A DNA stretch of 64,000 nucleotides from Scytonema millei VB511283 (GCF_000817735.3 NZ_JTJC03000008.1:62001-126000), one strand, 5' to 3'. Positions 25,607 to 34,829 are shown, numbered from the stretch's first letter. A program made the numbers and translations. Notes: generated by a model from the letters alone, not told the origin.

Positions 25607-26413
25607 ATGAAAACCTCAGAGAAACACCTACTCAATCGAGAACGGCAGGAGATTTTGCAACAGCTAGAAGACTGGCTGGAAACACCCATGCTCCTGCTCA
25701 GTTTTGCATGGTTGGCGTTGTTTGTCGTTGAGTTAATTTGGGGTTTGACTCCTTTACTCCAAGCGATCGGCACGGTGATTTGGATAATTTTTATTCTAGA
25801 TTTCATCCTCGAATTTACTCTAGCTCCACATAAGCTTGCCTATCTGCAACGCAACTGGCTGACAGTTATTTCCCTCCCACTACCCGCACTGCGCCTGTTT
25901 AGGTTCGTGCGCGTTTTACGGGTGCTAAATACTGCACGGGCAGCTCGTGGCATTCGGTTACTACGTGTCATTACCCGCACGAATCGGGGAATGCGGGCGA
26001 TCGGTGCGAGTTTAGGTCGTCGCGGTTTCGGCTACGTTGTTACAACAACGCTAGTAATTACCCTAGTTGGAGCAGCGGGGATGTATGCGTTTGAAAGCAA
26101 TCCTCCTGATGGGCGCGGTCTAAATGACTACGGCTCGGCGCTGTGGTGGACGGCAATGCTCATGACCACACTGGGTTCGGAGTATTGGCCCCAAACTCCC
26201 GAAGGACGAGTGCTTTGCTTCCTTCTGGCGCTGTATGCTTTTGCCGTATTTGGATACTTGACAGCTGCGATCGCCACATTTTTTATCGGTCGCGATGCCG
26301 ATGATGACGAGGCGGAAATCGCAGGAGCTAAATCTATAGCAGCACTGCACGCCGAAATTACAGCTTTGCGTCAAGAGATTCAGGCGCTATCTCAGCAGAA
26401 ATTGGAACCGTGA
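25607..26413 (+). CDS. Voltage-gated-like ion channel with non-canonical filter
   Basis: The 268-aa membrane protein has the six-helix layout of voltage-gated channels. It has an S4-like helix rich in spaced arginines (RLFRFVRVLRVLNTARAARG, residues about 93-112), a pore loop after S5, and S6 (FLLALYAFAVFGYLTAAIA). The pore loop reads TTLGSEYWP, not the TVGYG of potassium channels, so ion selectivity is uncertain. A charged tail with a coiled-coil-like end (ALHAEITALRQEIQAL) closes the protein. It heads a cluster of channels and mechanosensitive proteins and probably works in ion or osmotic balance. Family-level call is safe; selectivity is not. Confidence 0.85.
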   Translation: MKTSEKHLLNRERQEILQQLEDWLETPMLLLSFAWLALFVVELIWGLTPLLQAIGTVIWIIFILDFILEFTLAPHKLAYLQRNWLTVISLPLPALRLFRFVRVLRVLNTARAARGIRLLRVITRTNRGMRAIGASLGRRGFGYVVTTTLVITLVGAAGMYAFESNPPDGRGLNDYGSALWWTAMLMTTLGSEYWPQTPEGRVLCFLLALYAFAVFGYLTAAIATFFIGRDADDDEAEIAGAKSIAALHAEITALRQEIQALSQQKLEP

Positions 26414-26490
26414 ATTTGGTGGCTAACCCATTCAGGAAGTTGCTATGTCTATCTAAACTTTAAGAGCGATTGTTTGAAAATTTCGCTCGC

Positions 26491-26520
26491 TCTCCCCGAC
26501 TTTTCCACTATTTGGATCTA
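26491..26520 (+). promoter_or_regulatory. Recurrent motif, copy 6 (before DUF389 gene)
   Basis: The segment reads TCTCCCCGACTTTTCCAC followed by TATTTGGATCTA. It lies about 190 bases before the preferred GTG start of the DUF389 gene. Aligned with copies 1, 2 and 7 it shares CTCC, TTTTCCACT and the T-rich end. Confidence 0.5.
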
Positions 26521-26712
26521 ACTTCAAAACACAGGTAGTTAAACCGAGTTAACTGTTGTTCATAACTCCTGTTTCAACAAATGCTGGCGTTGCGTGTCTT
26601 ATGAGCAATTTAGTTAAGATTTTCCCGGAAAAATTGCTAAATCGTTACGGCGATCGCGCAACGCTCTTTACTATTGAAATATGGAAGCGATCGCATTAGA
26701 TATAAGGATAAC

Positions 26713-27996
26713 GTGCGTCAGTTACTAATACAGGTTCCGCGTGGCTGTGGCAAACAAGTTTTGGAAATTGCCAAGGCATTTGACGGAGCAAACTTAACAC
26801 TAATTGAGGCGACGGGGAGCGATGGCGAGATCGATTTAGCGATCGCCCACATCTCTAATAGCAAAGTTGAAGGACTGCTGGGAGAGTTGGAATCTCTGCC
26901 ACAACTACACGTCACGCTGATCCCGCAGGGAGTGATGGCGCTCCAGCCACCACCAGAAGAAGCACCGCAGCAAGTCACAAATGTAGAACTTCGCAGCCCG
27001 ATTGAAATCTTTCTGGCGGGTTTGCAAAGCGTCGGCTCTTGGAAAGGTTTTCTGGGATATGCGGCGGCTGCGGGTGTGGTAGTTTGGATTGGCTTGTATA
27101 CGAATACGAATTATCTACTGGTTGCCGCGATGTTGATTGCACCGTTTGCGGGTCCAGCAATGAATCTGGCGATCGCTACGGCACGGGGAGATATCACTTT
27201 GCTCAAGCGCAGCATCATCCGTTACTTTAGCGCCTTGAGCGTAACAATTTTAGTCACTCTCGCCCTCAGCCTGATTCTGCGGCAGGAAATTCCCACAACT
27301 CAAATGATACAAACGAGCGAATTATCCTCAGTGGCGGTGTTGCTGCCGTTAGCAGCTGGCGCAGCTGGGGCGCTCAATCTTGTGCAATCTCAAAGAAGTA
27401 GCTTGGTATCTGGTGCAGCAGTTGGAATGCTCGTCGCTGCCTCGCTAGCACCGCCTGCTGGACTCGTGGGAATGGCAGTGGCGATCGGCAGGTGGGATAT
27501 GGCAACGAGCGGATTGTTCGTCCTCTTGCTACAACTGGTGGGAATCAATTTGACTGCCACGATATTATTTCGCGTCTTTGGCTTATCTACGCAAGGATCT
27601 CGCTATCGGCGGGGCAAGCAATGGGTATTTGCGGCGACTCTGGCTGTGACTGTGGCAGCTCTGGGAGGATTATTAACTTGGCAGTTGAGCAATCCGCCAA
27701 ATTTTCAACGTTCTACCCGCGCCCAACGAGCTACGGCTGAAATTCAGCAAGTGGTAGAAGCAAATAATACTGCCAACTTAGTCGAGGCTAACATCCGCTT
27801 TACTCGCTCGGAAATTCCAGGACAGAATACGCTGCTGGGTGTGGTTTACGTCCAGCGTCACGCCGGAGTCACTGCATCAACAGAGGAAATCCGCACCGCG
27901 CTCACCCGTCAGATCCAAACGCGCTTATTAGAACAAGGTTTTAACGTGACACCGTTGATTGATGTCAACGTCTTAGAAGCACCAACTAAAACTTGA
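26713..27996 (+). CDS. DUF389 membrane protein
   Basis: The protein of about 427 residues has a cytoplasmic N-terminal alpha/beta domain (RQLLIQVPRGCGKQVLEIAK, residues 2-90), then at least six hydrophobic segments of the DUF389 core (YLLVAAMLIAPFAGPAMNLA, TARGDITLLKRS, and GAAVGMLVAASLAPPAGLVG). A C-terminal extracytoplasmic domain follows. DUF389 function is unknown. The frame reaches back to 26674, but I chose the GTG at 26713 because AAGGATA stands 5 bases before it and the first conserved strand follows. It sits between a channel gene and two MscS genes on the same strand, so a role in ion or membrane stress is plausible inference. Confidence 0.85.
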   Translation: MRQLLIQVPRGCGKQVLEIAKAFDGANLTLIEATGSDGEIDLAIAHISNSKVEGLLGELESLPQLHVTLIPQGVMALQPPPEEAPQQVTNVELRSPIEIFLAGLQSVGSWKGFLGYAAAAGVVVWIGLYTNTNYLLVAAMLIAPFAGPAMNLAIATARGDITLLKRSIIRYFSALSVTILVTLALSLILRQEIPTTQMIQTSELSSVAVLLPLAAGAAGALNLVQSQRSSLVSGAAVGMLVAASLAPPAGLVGMAVAIGRWDMATSGLFVLLLQLVGINLTATILFRVFGLSTQGSRYRRGKQWVFAATLAVTVAALGGLLTWQLSNPPNFQRSTRAQRATAEIQQVVEANNTANLVEANIRFTRSEIPGQNTLLGVVYVQRHAGVTASTEEIRTALTRQIQTRLLEQGFNVTPLIDVNVLEAPTKT

Positions 27997-28110
27997 GCTA
28001 GATTCAGCCTGTTAATTACTTGTGGGATACTTTAATCGATCGCGCTGCTCTGCAAGACTATACATTTCTTGAAATGGAATGGCGATCGCGGCTGAAACAG
28101 GAGGCAACAG

Positions 28111-29076
28111 TTGGAGCAAGTTTTTAAATTGATTAGCTTCAATACCGAAATTGGGCTAAAGGTATTAGCTACGCTCGCCTTCCTGATTGTCCTCTGGTTG
28201 CTGCGTCGTGTCGCTAATGCTTTTATTCGAGAATCGATCCGCGATCGCTACAACGGGCGGATTTGGTTTTGGGCAGGGCAGGGATTAAATTTAGTTACAG
28301 CAGTATTGTTAATTTTAGGGCTGCTCGAAATTTGGTTTGACAACCCGAATCGGCTTGCTACTGCAATCGGTTTAGTGACAGCAGGTGTAGCCTTTGCCCT
28401 GCAAAAAGTCATTACGGCGATCGCGGGTTATTTTGTAATTTTGCGGAGTAATATTTTTAGCGTTGGCGATCGGATTACGATGGGTGGCGTGCGCGGCGAT
28501 GTCATTGCTTTGGGTTTTATCCATACGAAAATTATGGAAATGGGACAGCCAGTTTCGTTCCAAGATTCAACTTCTGCGAGTTGGGTGAAAAGCCGTCAAT
28601 TTACTGGCAGAGTTGTCAGTATCACCAACGACAAAATTTTTGACCAGCCCGTTTACAACTACACGCAAGATTTCCCCTATCTTTGGGAAGAAATTAGCAT
28701 TCCCATTTCTTATACAGCCGACCGAGATCGTGCCGAACAAATTTTATTAGAATGCGCCGCCCGTCATACAGAAAATATTAACCAGATGAGTCAGGAATCT
28801 TTGAGAGTGATGCGCGATCGCTATTTTCTCCATTCTCACGATTTAACACCCAAGGTTTACTATCGCATTACTAACAACTGGCTGGAACTGACTGTCCGTT
28901 TTGTCGTCAGAGAACACGGAATTCGCGATCTCAAAGATGCCGTTAGCCGCGATCTTCTCAAAGCTTTCGATGCTGCTGGAATTAGAATTGCAACGACGAC
29001 TTATAATGTTGTCGGATTTCCTCCACTTCAGATCGAGAATAGCTTTAGTAATACAAAAGAAAATTCACAGCATTAA
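28111..29076 (+). CDS. MscS-family mechanosensitive channel (first of two)
   Basis: The 321-aa protein has three N-terminal membrane helices. The pore-lining segment is Gly/Ala-rich (ATAIGLVTAGVAFALQKVIT), followed by the beta domain (VGDRITMGGVRGDVIALGFI) and the alpha/beta vestibule. An insertion around residues 150-200 (SFQDSTSASWVKSRQFTGRV) is longer than in E. coli MscS. The likely start is TTG 28111, because AGGAGG lies 6 bases upstream and no ATG fits. It should open under membrane tension and release solutes upon hypo-osmotic shock. A second, different MscS gene starts 36 bases downstream. Confidence 0.9.
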   Translation: MEQVFKLISFNTEIGLKVLATLAFLIVLWLLRRVANAFIRESIRDRYNGRIWFWAGQGLNLVTAVLLILGLLEIWFDNPNRLATAIGLVTAGVAFALQKVITAIAGYFVILRSNIFSVGDRITMGGVRGDVIALGFIHTKIMEMGQPVSFQDSTSASWVKSRQFTGRVVSITNDKIFDQPVYNYTQDFPYLWEEISIPISYTADRDRAEQILLECAARHTENINQMSQESLRVMRDRYFLHSHDLTPKVYYRITNNWLELTVRFVVREHGIRDLKDAVSRDLLKAFDAAGIRIATTTYNVVGFPPLQIENSFSNTKENSQH

Positions 29077-29112
29077 TTTACTGCGTTATTTTAGGCATTA
29101 GGATAAACGAAT

Positions 29113-30135
29113 ATGAATTTTCAAGCAGCAATAACAGCAGCATGGCAGAAAATTGGCGGATTAATTGACGGCTTTATTATCATGCTGCCAAACATTGTTT
29201 TGGCGAGCGTTGTTTTTATCATATTTTTCTTCGCTGCTCGCTGGCTGAAGTTATTAGTCAAACGCCTTACCCGCAGGCATCGGCAAGCGCGAAATTTAGG
29301 CATGGTACTGGGGCGATTGGCTCAGGGAGCTGTCATTCTCCTGGGCTTGTTTGTCGCACTTTCAATAGTTATCCCTACATTTAGAGCCGGAGATTTGGTA
29401 CAGCTACTCGGTATTAGTGGTGTAGCAATTGGTTTTGCTTTCCGCGATATTCTACAAAACTTTTTAGCTGGGATTTTGATTCTTTTAACCGAACCGTTCA
29501 AAATTGAGGATCAAATCGTTTTCAAAGACTTTGAAGGCACGGTAGAAAACATCGAGACACGCGCTACGACAATTAGAACTTACGACGGTCGCCGAATTGT
29601 CATTCCCAATTCCGAATTATTTACAAATTCGGTGACTGTTAACACTGCTTTTAATGCTCGCCGGATTGAATATGATGTTGGCATTGGCTACGGTGACGAT
29701 GTTAACCAAGCAAAACGATTGATGCTAGAAGCAATTTATAGCGTGGATGATGTTTTGCGATCTCCGGCTGCCGATGTTTTGGTACTAGAACTAGCCGAAA
29801 GTAGCGTTAATATTCGCGCGAGGTGGTGGATTAAACCGCCAAGACGGATAGACGATCTCAACTCGCGAGACAAGGTAATTTCTGCGATTAAACAAAAGCT
29901 CTACGTGGAAAATGGGATTGACTTGCCTTATCCTACACGCCAAATTTTATTCCACGACCAAACCGAAGAGACAGATGGCGATCGCTCTCGTCAGCGTGAA
30001 GGGTGGCCTGCTGGCAACAAAGAAGTCCCCAAACCGCGCAGCATTAGCGGTTCTCTCAAACGAATCGCTCAAATCCAAGCGTCAAAAAACGGTAATGGCA
30101 GCGATCGAAATCTCACAGCGGACGACAACCGATGA
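29113..30135 (+). CDS. MscS-family mechanosensitive channel (second of two)
   Basis: The 340-aa protein is a near-canonical small MscS. It has three membrane helices, with pore segment QLLGISGVAIGFAFRDILQN then FLAGILILLTEPFKIEDQIV, and the beta-domain motif ENIETRATTIRTYDGRRIVI followed by PNSELFTN. The C-terminal tail of about 50 residues is basic and polar. It differs from the first MscS in the beta domain, so the two are not a recent duplication. The DUF2254 gene overlaps its stop by four bases (ATGA at 30132), so the two are translationally coupled. Confidence 0.93.
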   Translation: MNFQAAITAAWQKIGGLIDGFIIMLPNIVLASVVFIIFFFAARWLKLLVKRLTRRHRQARNLGMVLGRLAQGAVILLGLFVALSIVIPTFRAGDLVQLLGISGVAIGFAFRDILQNFLAGILILLTEPFKIEDQIVFKDFEGTVENIETRATTIRTYDGRRIVIPNSELFTNSVTVNTAFNARRIEYDVGIGYGDDVNQAKRLMLEAIYSVDDVLRSPAADVLVLELAESSVNIRARWWIKPPRRIDDLNSRDKVISAIKQKLYVENGIDLPYPTRQILFHDQTEETDGDRSRQREGWPAGNKEVPKPRSISGSLKRIAQIQASKNGNGSDRNLTADDNR

Positions 30136-31457
30136 AAAACGTCAAAATTGGCAAAATTTGGGACTCGCTCCACTCAAGCTACTGGTTCTTGCCGACAATT
30201 ATGGCAGTTATCGCGATCGCCCTGGCATTTACGATGCTGAATCTCGATCGCGCTGGTTACTACGGTCCGCTGGAAAAATGGGGCTGGATCTATACAGGTG
30301 GTGCTAACGGAGCGCGAGAAGTGCTTTCATCTGTAGCTGGTTCGGTGATTTCTGTGGCTGCGACTGCTTTCTCAATTACGATCGTGGCGCTTCAGCTAGC
30401 TGCGTCTAATTACACTCCTCGCGTGCTGCGTAACTTTATGCAGGATACGGGCAATCAACTTGTCTTGGGAACATTTATTAGTACGTTCATCTACAGCCTA
30501 CTGGTACTGCGAACTGTACGCGGTGATGGCGATGATTACGACTCTTTTGTACCGCAGCTTGCAGTTACCGTTGGGTTGTTGTTAGGACTTGCCAGTATTG
30601 GCGTACTGATTTACTTTATCCATCACGCCTCTACAATTATTCAGGCATCCCATATCATTATGGAGGCTAGTAAAGAGCTTCACCAAGCCATCGATCGCTT
30701 GTTTCCCGAAAAGCTAGGGCGGAGTTTGCCCAATGCCAAGCCGCACGATCGCGCTATCCCAGCTAATTTCGATGTAGATGCTTATCCCGTCAAAGCTAAG
30801 AGTAGCGGTTATGTTCAAGCGATCGACGAGGAAGAATTAATGCAAATCGCTGGCGGTCGCTCTTTACTATTGCAAATAAAATCTCGACCAGGCAGGTTTG
30901 TGGTCAAGGGCAGCGATTTAGTCATGGTGTTTCCAGGGGATAAGGTCAATCGGAAACTGAGCGATCGCATCAACGATGCTTTTATGTTTGGCAGACAACG
31001 CACCGAACAACAGGATGTCGAGTTTCCCGTGAATCAATTAGTTGACATTGCTCTACGTGCCATTTCTCCTGGGATCAACGACCCGACGACGGCAATTCAG
31101 TGTATTGACCAACTAAGTGCTGGATTATCTCATTTAGCGCAAAGAGAAATTCCTTCTGCCTACCGCTACGACGACGATAACAACCTGCGCGTCATTGCCG
31201 AACCGTTCAACTTTGCCGGACTAACTGATGCAGCTTTCAACCAAATTCGTCAGTATGGCAAATCGGATGTGGGAGTCATAATTCGGATGTTAGAAGCGAT
31301 CGCTACTATTGCGCGTTATACCCAAAACGAGCCAGACCGTGCGGCACTACGCCGCCACGCCGACATGATTCTACATGATAGTCACGAAGCAGTTTCTCAA
31401 GAGTTGGATCGGCAAGATATCGAACAGCGATATCAAGCAGTTTTGAAAGTGCTTTAA
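30132..31457 (+). CDS. DUF2254 membrane protein
   Basis: The 441-aa protein has four N-terminal membrane segments (residues about 15-165), the first pair divided by the Gly/Tyr-rich loop DRAGYYGPLEKWGWIYTGGA. The conserved block AREVLSSVAGSVISVAATAF, then SITIVALQLAASNYTPRVLR, is the family signature. The large C-terminal half is soluble and contains a conserved patch NQLVDIALRAISPGINDPTT. The role of DUF2254 is unknown. Overlap with the preceding MscS gene by four bases points to a shared mRNA and perhaps a joint function at the membrane. Confidence 0.9.
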   Translation: MKNVKIGKIWDSLHSSYWFLPTIMAVIAIALAFTMLNLDRAGYYGPLEKWGWIYTGGANGAREVLSSVAGSVISVAATAFSITIVALQLAASNYTPRVLRNFMQDTGNQLVLGTFISTFIYSLLVLRTVRGDGDDYDSFVPQLAVTVGLLLGLASIGVLIYFIHHASTIIQASHIIMEASKELHQAIDRLFPEKLGRSLPNAKPHDRAIPANFDVDAYPVKAKSSGYVQAIDEEELMQIAGGRSLLLQIKSRPGRFVVKGSDLVMVFPGDKVNRKLSDRINDAFMFGRQRTEQQDVEFPVNQLVDIALRAISPGINDPTTAIQCIDQLSAGLSHLAQREIPSAYRYDDDNNLRVIAEPFNFAGLTDAAFNQIRQYGKSDVGVIIRMLEAIATIARYTQNEPDRAALRRHADMILHDSHEAVSQELDRQDIEQRYQAVLKVL

Positions 31458-31534
31458 ATGACCAGTGGCGATCGCTGCAAGATCCACTCATTGACAGAAG
31501 CAATATTGTTTCAACCAGCTCAGCCTAAAGAAAG

Positions 31535-31559
31535 AAATGACTTGCAATGCAAGTCATTT
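31535..31559. terminator. Perfect 11-bp stem-loop after DUF2254 gene
   Basis: AAATGACTTGC and GCAAGTCATTT form an 11-bp stem with a 3-base loop, about 80 bases after the DUF2254 stop. There is no strong T-run behind it. It may end the channel operon or stabilise its mRNA. Confidence 0.55.
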
Positions 31560-31596
31560 GCAATCTCAGGTCTTAGAAAAATGACTTTAATGATAA

Positions 31597-32379
31597 ATGT
31601 TTAGAATTTTGTTTGCAGTTGCCGAGCCATCGACATCTAATTCTAATATCGTTTGGTTATCGGCACTATTTGCTGTTACTTTAGCTCTGGTGCATCTGTT
31701 TTCTGGTCAACTCCGCTTTCTCGACAGAACTCCTCGCAGTATTTGGCTGTCTGTAAGTGGCGGTGTCTCGGTTGCCTATGTCTTCGTCCATATCCTGCCC
31801 GAATTGAGTCAGGCACAAGAGACAATTAAGGGTACGGTGGGCAAGGCACTATTGTTTCTAGAACATCACGTATATCTTTTAGCATTATTGGGGTTAGCCG
31901 TGTTTTATGGCTTAGAACGAGCTGCCAAATTATCGCGTCAGCGCAATCACAAGGTAGGCAAGGGAGATGTGACCTCCGAAGGAATTTTCTGGGTGCATAT
32001 TGCCTCGTTTGCCTTCTACAATGCCCTCATTGGTTATCTGCTATTGCACCGCGAGGAACCAGAAATTCAGAGTCTTTTATTTTTCTTTATTGCAATGGCT
32101 TTGCACTTTGTCGTAAATGACAACGGACTGCGCGAGCATCATAAGCGTGCCTATAAGAAAATCGGTCGTTGGATACTGGCAGCAGCAGTTATTTTTGGTT
32201 GGGCGCTCGGGCTGGGAACTCAACTGTCTAAGGCGGCGATCGCTTTACTCTTTGCTTTTCTCGCCGGAGGAGTCGTACTTAATGTTTTGAAAGAAGAACT
32301 CCCCGAAGAACGTCAAAGTCGCTTCTGGGCTTTTGTCCTCGGTGCAGGTCTTTATGCTGCACTTTTGGTAGCACTGTAA
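31597..32379 (+). CDS. ZIP-like polytopic membrane protein of unknown substrate
   Basis: The 260-aa protein has seven to eight hydrophobic segments. The stretch FVHILPELSQAQ (residues about 66-77) recalls the HxxPE-like motif in ZIP metal transporters. The second half has FFIAMALHFVVNDNGLREHH, with His/Asn/Asp residues that could line a metal site, and AFLAGGVVLNVLKEELPEER near the end. ZIP membership is suggestive only: the protein lacks the usual HN..E pair on one helix. It follows the ion-channel cluster on the same strand, after a stem-loop, so it is likely a separate transcription unit. Function unknown. Confidence 0.7.
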   Translation: MFRILFAVAEPSTSNSNIVWLSALFAVTLALVHLFSGQLRFLDRTPRSIWLSVSGGVSVAYVFVHILPELSQAQETIKGTVGKALLFLEHHVYLLALLGLAVFYGLERAAKLSRQRNHKVGKGDVTSEGIFWVHIASFAFYNALIGYLLLHREEPEIQSLLFFFIAMALHFVVNDNGLREHHKRAYKKIGRWILAAAVIFGWALGLGTQLSKAAIALLFAFLAGGVVLNVLKEELPEERQSRFWAFVLGAGLYAALLVAL

Positions 32380-32773
32380 CATTCGGTAAGTCGATCGCGA
32401 GTAGTAGAGCAATAAAGCGTGTTAAGCAAGGTTACTTTTTAAATTAACAATTAACGCCGAAGTATGACTCTATTCTCCCTGATTTCCCAACACGTCTATT
32501 GCGGTCGAACTTCATTTGAGTCTTCAGTTCTATTAGGAATCCGATTTGATTATCGAAAAAATCTCAGTATGAGTAGGGTGTGTTACGCGCCTTGCGTCAC
32601 GCACCAAAAACTGATATTACTGTATACCGCATACAATCAAAAAAATGCTAACTCACTCAAAAAGTTTCACCCTAGCAACCTGACGCTCTCTATCTTAAGA
32701 TTTTTTTAAGATTTTATTTGCACTCTTACATACATGGGTAGTGCAAACATTCTGCAAACATGAGGACAAACTA
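32380..32773. other. Spacer before the ankyrin gene
   Basis: Nearly 400 bases without a convincing gene. A degenerate palindrome around 32576-32608 (GTGTGTTACGC and GCGTCACGCAC) looks like a dispersed repeat. GAGGAC about 7 bases before 32774 is the ribosome site of the next gene. Confidence 0.45.
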
Positions 32774-33259
32774 ATGAAAAATAATTTAGTTACGAGTACC
32801 AGTCTAGTTGCTGCTGTGAACGACAATAACCTTGAATTAGCAAAGAAATTGATTGCTAGCGGCTCGGATATTAACCAAATGGACAGTAATGGAAATAGCC
32901 TGCTCATAATTAGTGCTGCCAATGGTGACTCTGAAATGGTCAGGCTGTTGCTTAACTCTGGTGCTAATCTTCGTGCCGTTGACTCCAGCATGAAAGGTAC
33001 TGCACTGCACGCCGCTTCTTATCTGAGGTATCCAGCAGTGATGAAAGTTTTAATTGAATATGGGATCGATCTCAATGCTCAGGGTCCTTACAACGGATAT
33101 TCTGCGCTCCACGATGCAGTTGTGCAAAATAATATTGAAGGGGTCAAGCTACTTGTAGATGCGGGCGCACAGTTAAATACTAGAAGCAAGTATGGGGATA
33201 CCCCTCTGGAACTAGCGATGAAATGTATGCGTAGGGAGATTGTTACCATTCTCGCATAG
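32774..33259 (+). CDS. Ankyrin-repeat protein
   Basis: The 161-aa protein consists almost wholly of four or five ankyrin repeats of about 33 residues. Examples are NGNSLLIISAANGDSEMVRL then LLNSGANL, GTALHAASYLRYPAVMKVLI, and YSALHDAVVQNNIEGVKLLV then DAGAQL. No signal peptide or catalytic domain is present. Such proteins usually serve as protein-binding scaffolds. The frame extends to 32741, but I chose the ATG at 32774 because GAGGAC stands 7 bases before it. No partner gene is obvious. Confidence 0.88.
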   Translation: MKNNLVTSTSLVAAVNDNNLELAKKLIASGSDINQMDSNGNSLLIISAANGDSEMVRLLLNSGANLRAVDSSMKGTALHAASYLRYPAVMKVLIEYGIDLNAQGPYNGYSALHDAVVQNNIEGVKLLVDAGAQLNTRSKYGDTPLELAMKCMRREIVTILA

Positions 33260-33353
33260 GTAAAAACCTCATTAATTCTCGAATGGATAACTGTCAACCT
33301 ACTCTCAAAGATACGTTGCCATTCCCACGAATAAACTTAGTATCAGTGGAATG

Positions 33354-34670
33354 TCAGCTATTTGAAAGAATTCTACCTCGACACTCTCCAAAACCAACTC
33401 TGGCATAGCCTTCCTGCTCGCAGTATCCGCGCAGCTCAATTTCATCTCCGTCATTTAGGTAGGAACTTACCTCGCCTGTTGGTAGTTGAATCGGCTTTGA
33501 GCCACGCTGAGTGATTTCGAGTAAACATCCTTGCGTTCCTGCTTCAGCACCAGAAACTGTGCCACTGGCTAGCAAATCTCCAGAGCGGAGATTGCAACCA
33601 TTACTTGAGTGGTGAGCGAGCATCTGAGCTAAAGTCCAATACATCGACTTGAAAGAAGCGCGACTTAAGCAAAACGGCTGCATTTCTGCTGCACGCATTT
33701 GCTCTGAGCGGATTAGTGCTTCTACCGTAAGGTCAATGCCACCTAGTTTAGTATCATGTGCTGAGGAAAGATAAGGCAGTGGTAGCGGATCTCCCTGGGG
33801 ACGTTGAAAAGATGCACAACGGAATGGTGCTAGAGCTTCTAGGGTTACTACCCAAGGAGAAATCGTCGTTGCGAAGCTTTTGGATAAGAAGGGACCGAGG
33901 GGCTGATATTCCCAAGCTTGAATATCTCTTGCCGACCAATCATTCACCAAGCAAAGCCCAAATATGTGTTCCTCCACATCGTCAATTGAGATGGGGTGAC
34001 CTAGCTGATTTCCATTACTAATGAAGAACCCAACTTCCAATTCGTAGTCCAAATGTTGAGAAAATCCGAAACTTGGCACTGATTCCCCAGAGTTTTTCCT
34101 CTGACCCTTGGGACGCGCGATCGCAGTGCCGCTAGGCACGATGGAAGAAGCACGACCGTGGTAAGCGATCGGGACGTATTTGTAGTTAGGCAGGAGTGGA
34201 TTGTCGGGACGAAACAACTTACCAACATTAGTGGCATGAAAGATCGAAGCGTAGAAATCAGTATAGTCGCCAATATTCGCAGGTAATAAAAGTTCTGCCT
34301 CAGACATCGAGCAAAGAATTTTGCTTTCCAAAGGGGGATTTTGGGCATCGGCTCGTAACAGATGACTCAAGCGATTGCGCAATGCTGAGGCTGCTTTACT
34401 TCCCATCGCCATCAATTGATTTAATTTAGGTGCAGTACATGCTGCTTGTAGTTCCTGGGGCAGTTCTTGCAGCAATCCAGCTTGGCAACACGCAGTTAAA
34501 TCTAAAATTCGATCGCCGATCGCCACCCCAATTCGGGAATTATTGCTGTTCCGAGGTCGAAACACGCCAAACGGCAGGTTTTGGATCGGAAAATCAGTGT
34601 TCTTTTGATTTGCCGAGTCAACCCAACTGCGTAAATTTGGATTGTGGGTGGAATTGATGGGACGGATCAT
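33354..34670 (-). CDS. fahA: Fumarylacetoacetase
   Basis: The 438-aa protein has the two-domain structure of fumarylacetoacetate hydrolase. The N-terminal SH3-like domain (residues 1-120, with NLPFGVF) is followed by the catalytic domain with DYTDFYASIFHATNVGKLFR, YHGRASSIVPSG, the metal-binding segment DYELEVGFFI, and NDWSARDIQAWEYQPLGPFL. It cleaves fumarylacetoacetate to fumarate and acetoacetate, the last step of tyrosine breakdown. Other steps of the pathway are not in this window. A 288-aa unknown protein is encoded just upstream on the same strand, across a repeat-filled spacer. Confidence 0.95.
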   Translation of the reverse strand: MIRPINSTHNPNLRSWVDSANQKNTDFPIQNLPFGVFRPRNSNNSRIGVAIGDRILDLTACCQAGLLQELPQELQAACTAPKLNQLMAMGSKAASALRNRLSHLLRADAQNPPLESKILCSMSEAELLLPANIGDYTDFYASIFHATNVGKLFRPDNPLLPNYKYVPIAYHGRASSIVPSGTAIARPKGQRKNSGESVPSFGFSQHLDYELEVGFFISNGNQLGHPISIDDVEEHIFGLCLVNDWSARDIQAWEYQPLGPFLSKSFATTISPWVVTLEALAPFRCASFQRPQGDPLPLPYLSSAHDTKLGGIDLTVEALIRSEQMRAAEMQPFCLSRASFKSMYWTLAQMLAHHSSNGCNLRSGDLLASGTVSGAEAGTQGCLLEITQRGSKPIQLPTGEVSSYLNDGDEIELRGYCEQEGYARVGFGECRGRILSNS

Positions 34671-34674
34671 AGTA

Positions 34675-34829
34675 AGTCAAAAGTCAAAAGTCAAAAGTCA
34701 AAAGTCAAAAGTCAAAAATTGTCGGGGCGGGTTCACCAGAAATACTGGTCAGAGTCAAAGACAATTGGTAAACCCGCCCGTACAGAAGTCAAAAGTCAAA
34801 AGTCAAAAGTCAAAAGTCAAAAGTCAAAA
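34675..34829. repeat. Two heptamer arrays flanking an inverted repeat
   Basis: Six copies of AAAGTCA-type heptamers (34675-34719) and six more (34787-34829) enclose a 67-base element. The element's ends pair imperfectly: CGGGGCGGGTTCACC on one side and GGTAAACCCGCCCG on the other. The structure looks like a REP or MITE-like insertion within a tandem heptamer array, between fahA and the upstream 288-aa gene. Heptamer frames on the plus strand that look open are repeat artefacts. Confidence 0.8.

Noticed and set aside
34675-34829. Possible CRISPR-like array
   Set aside because: The units are 7 bases without spacers; no cas genes are nearby.
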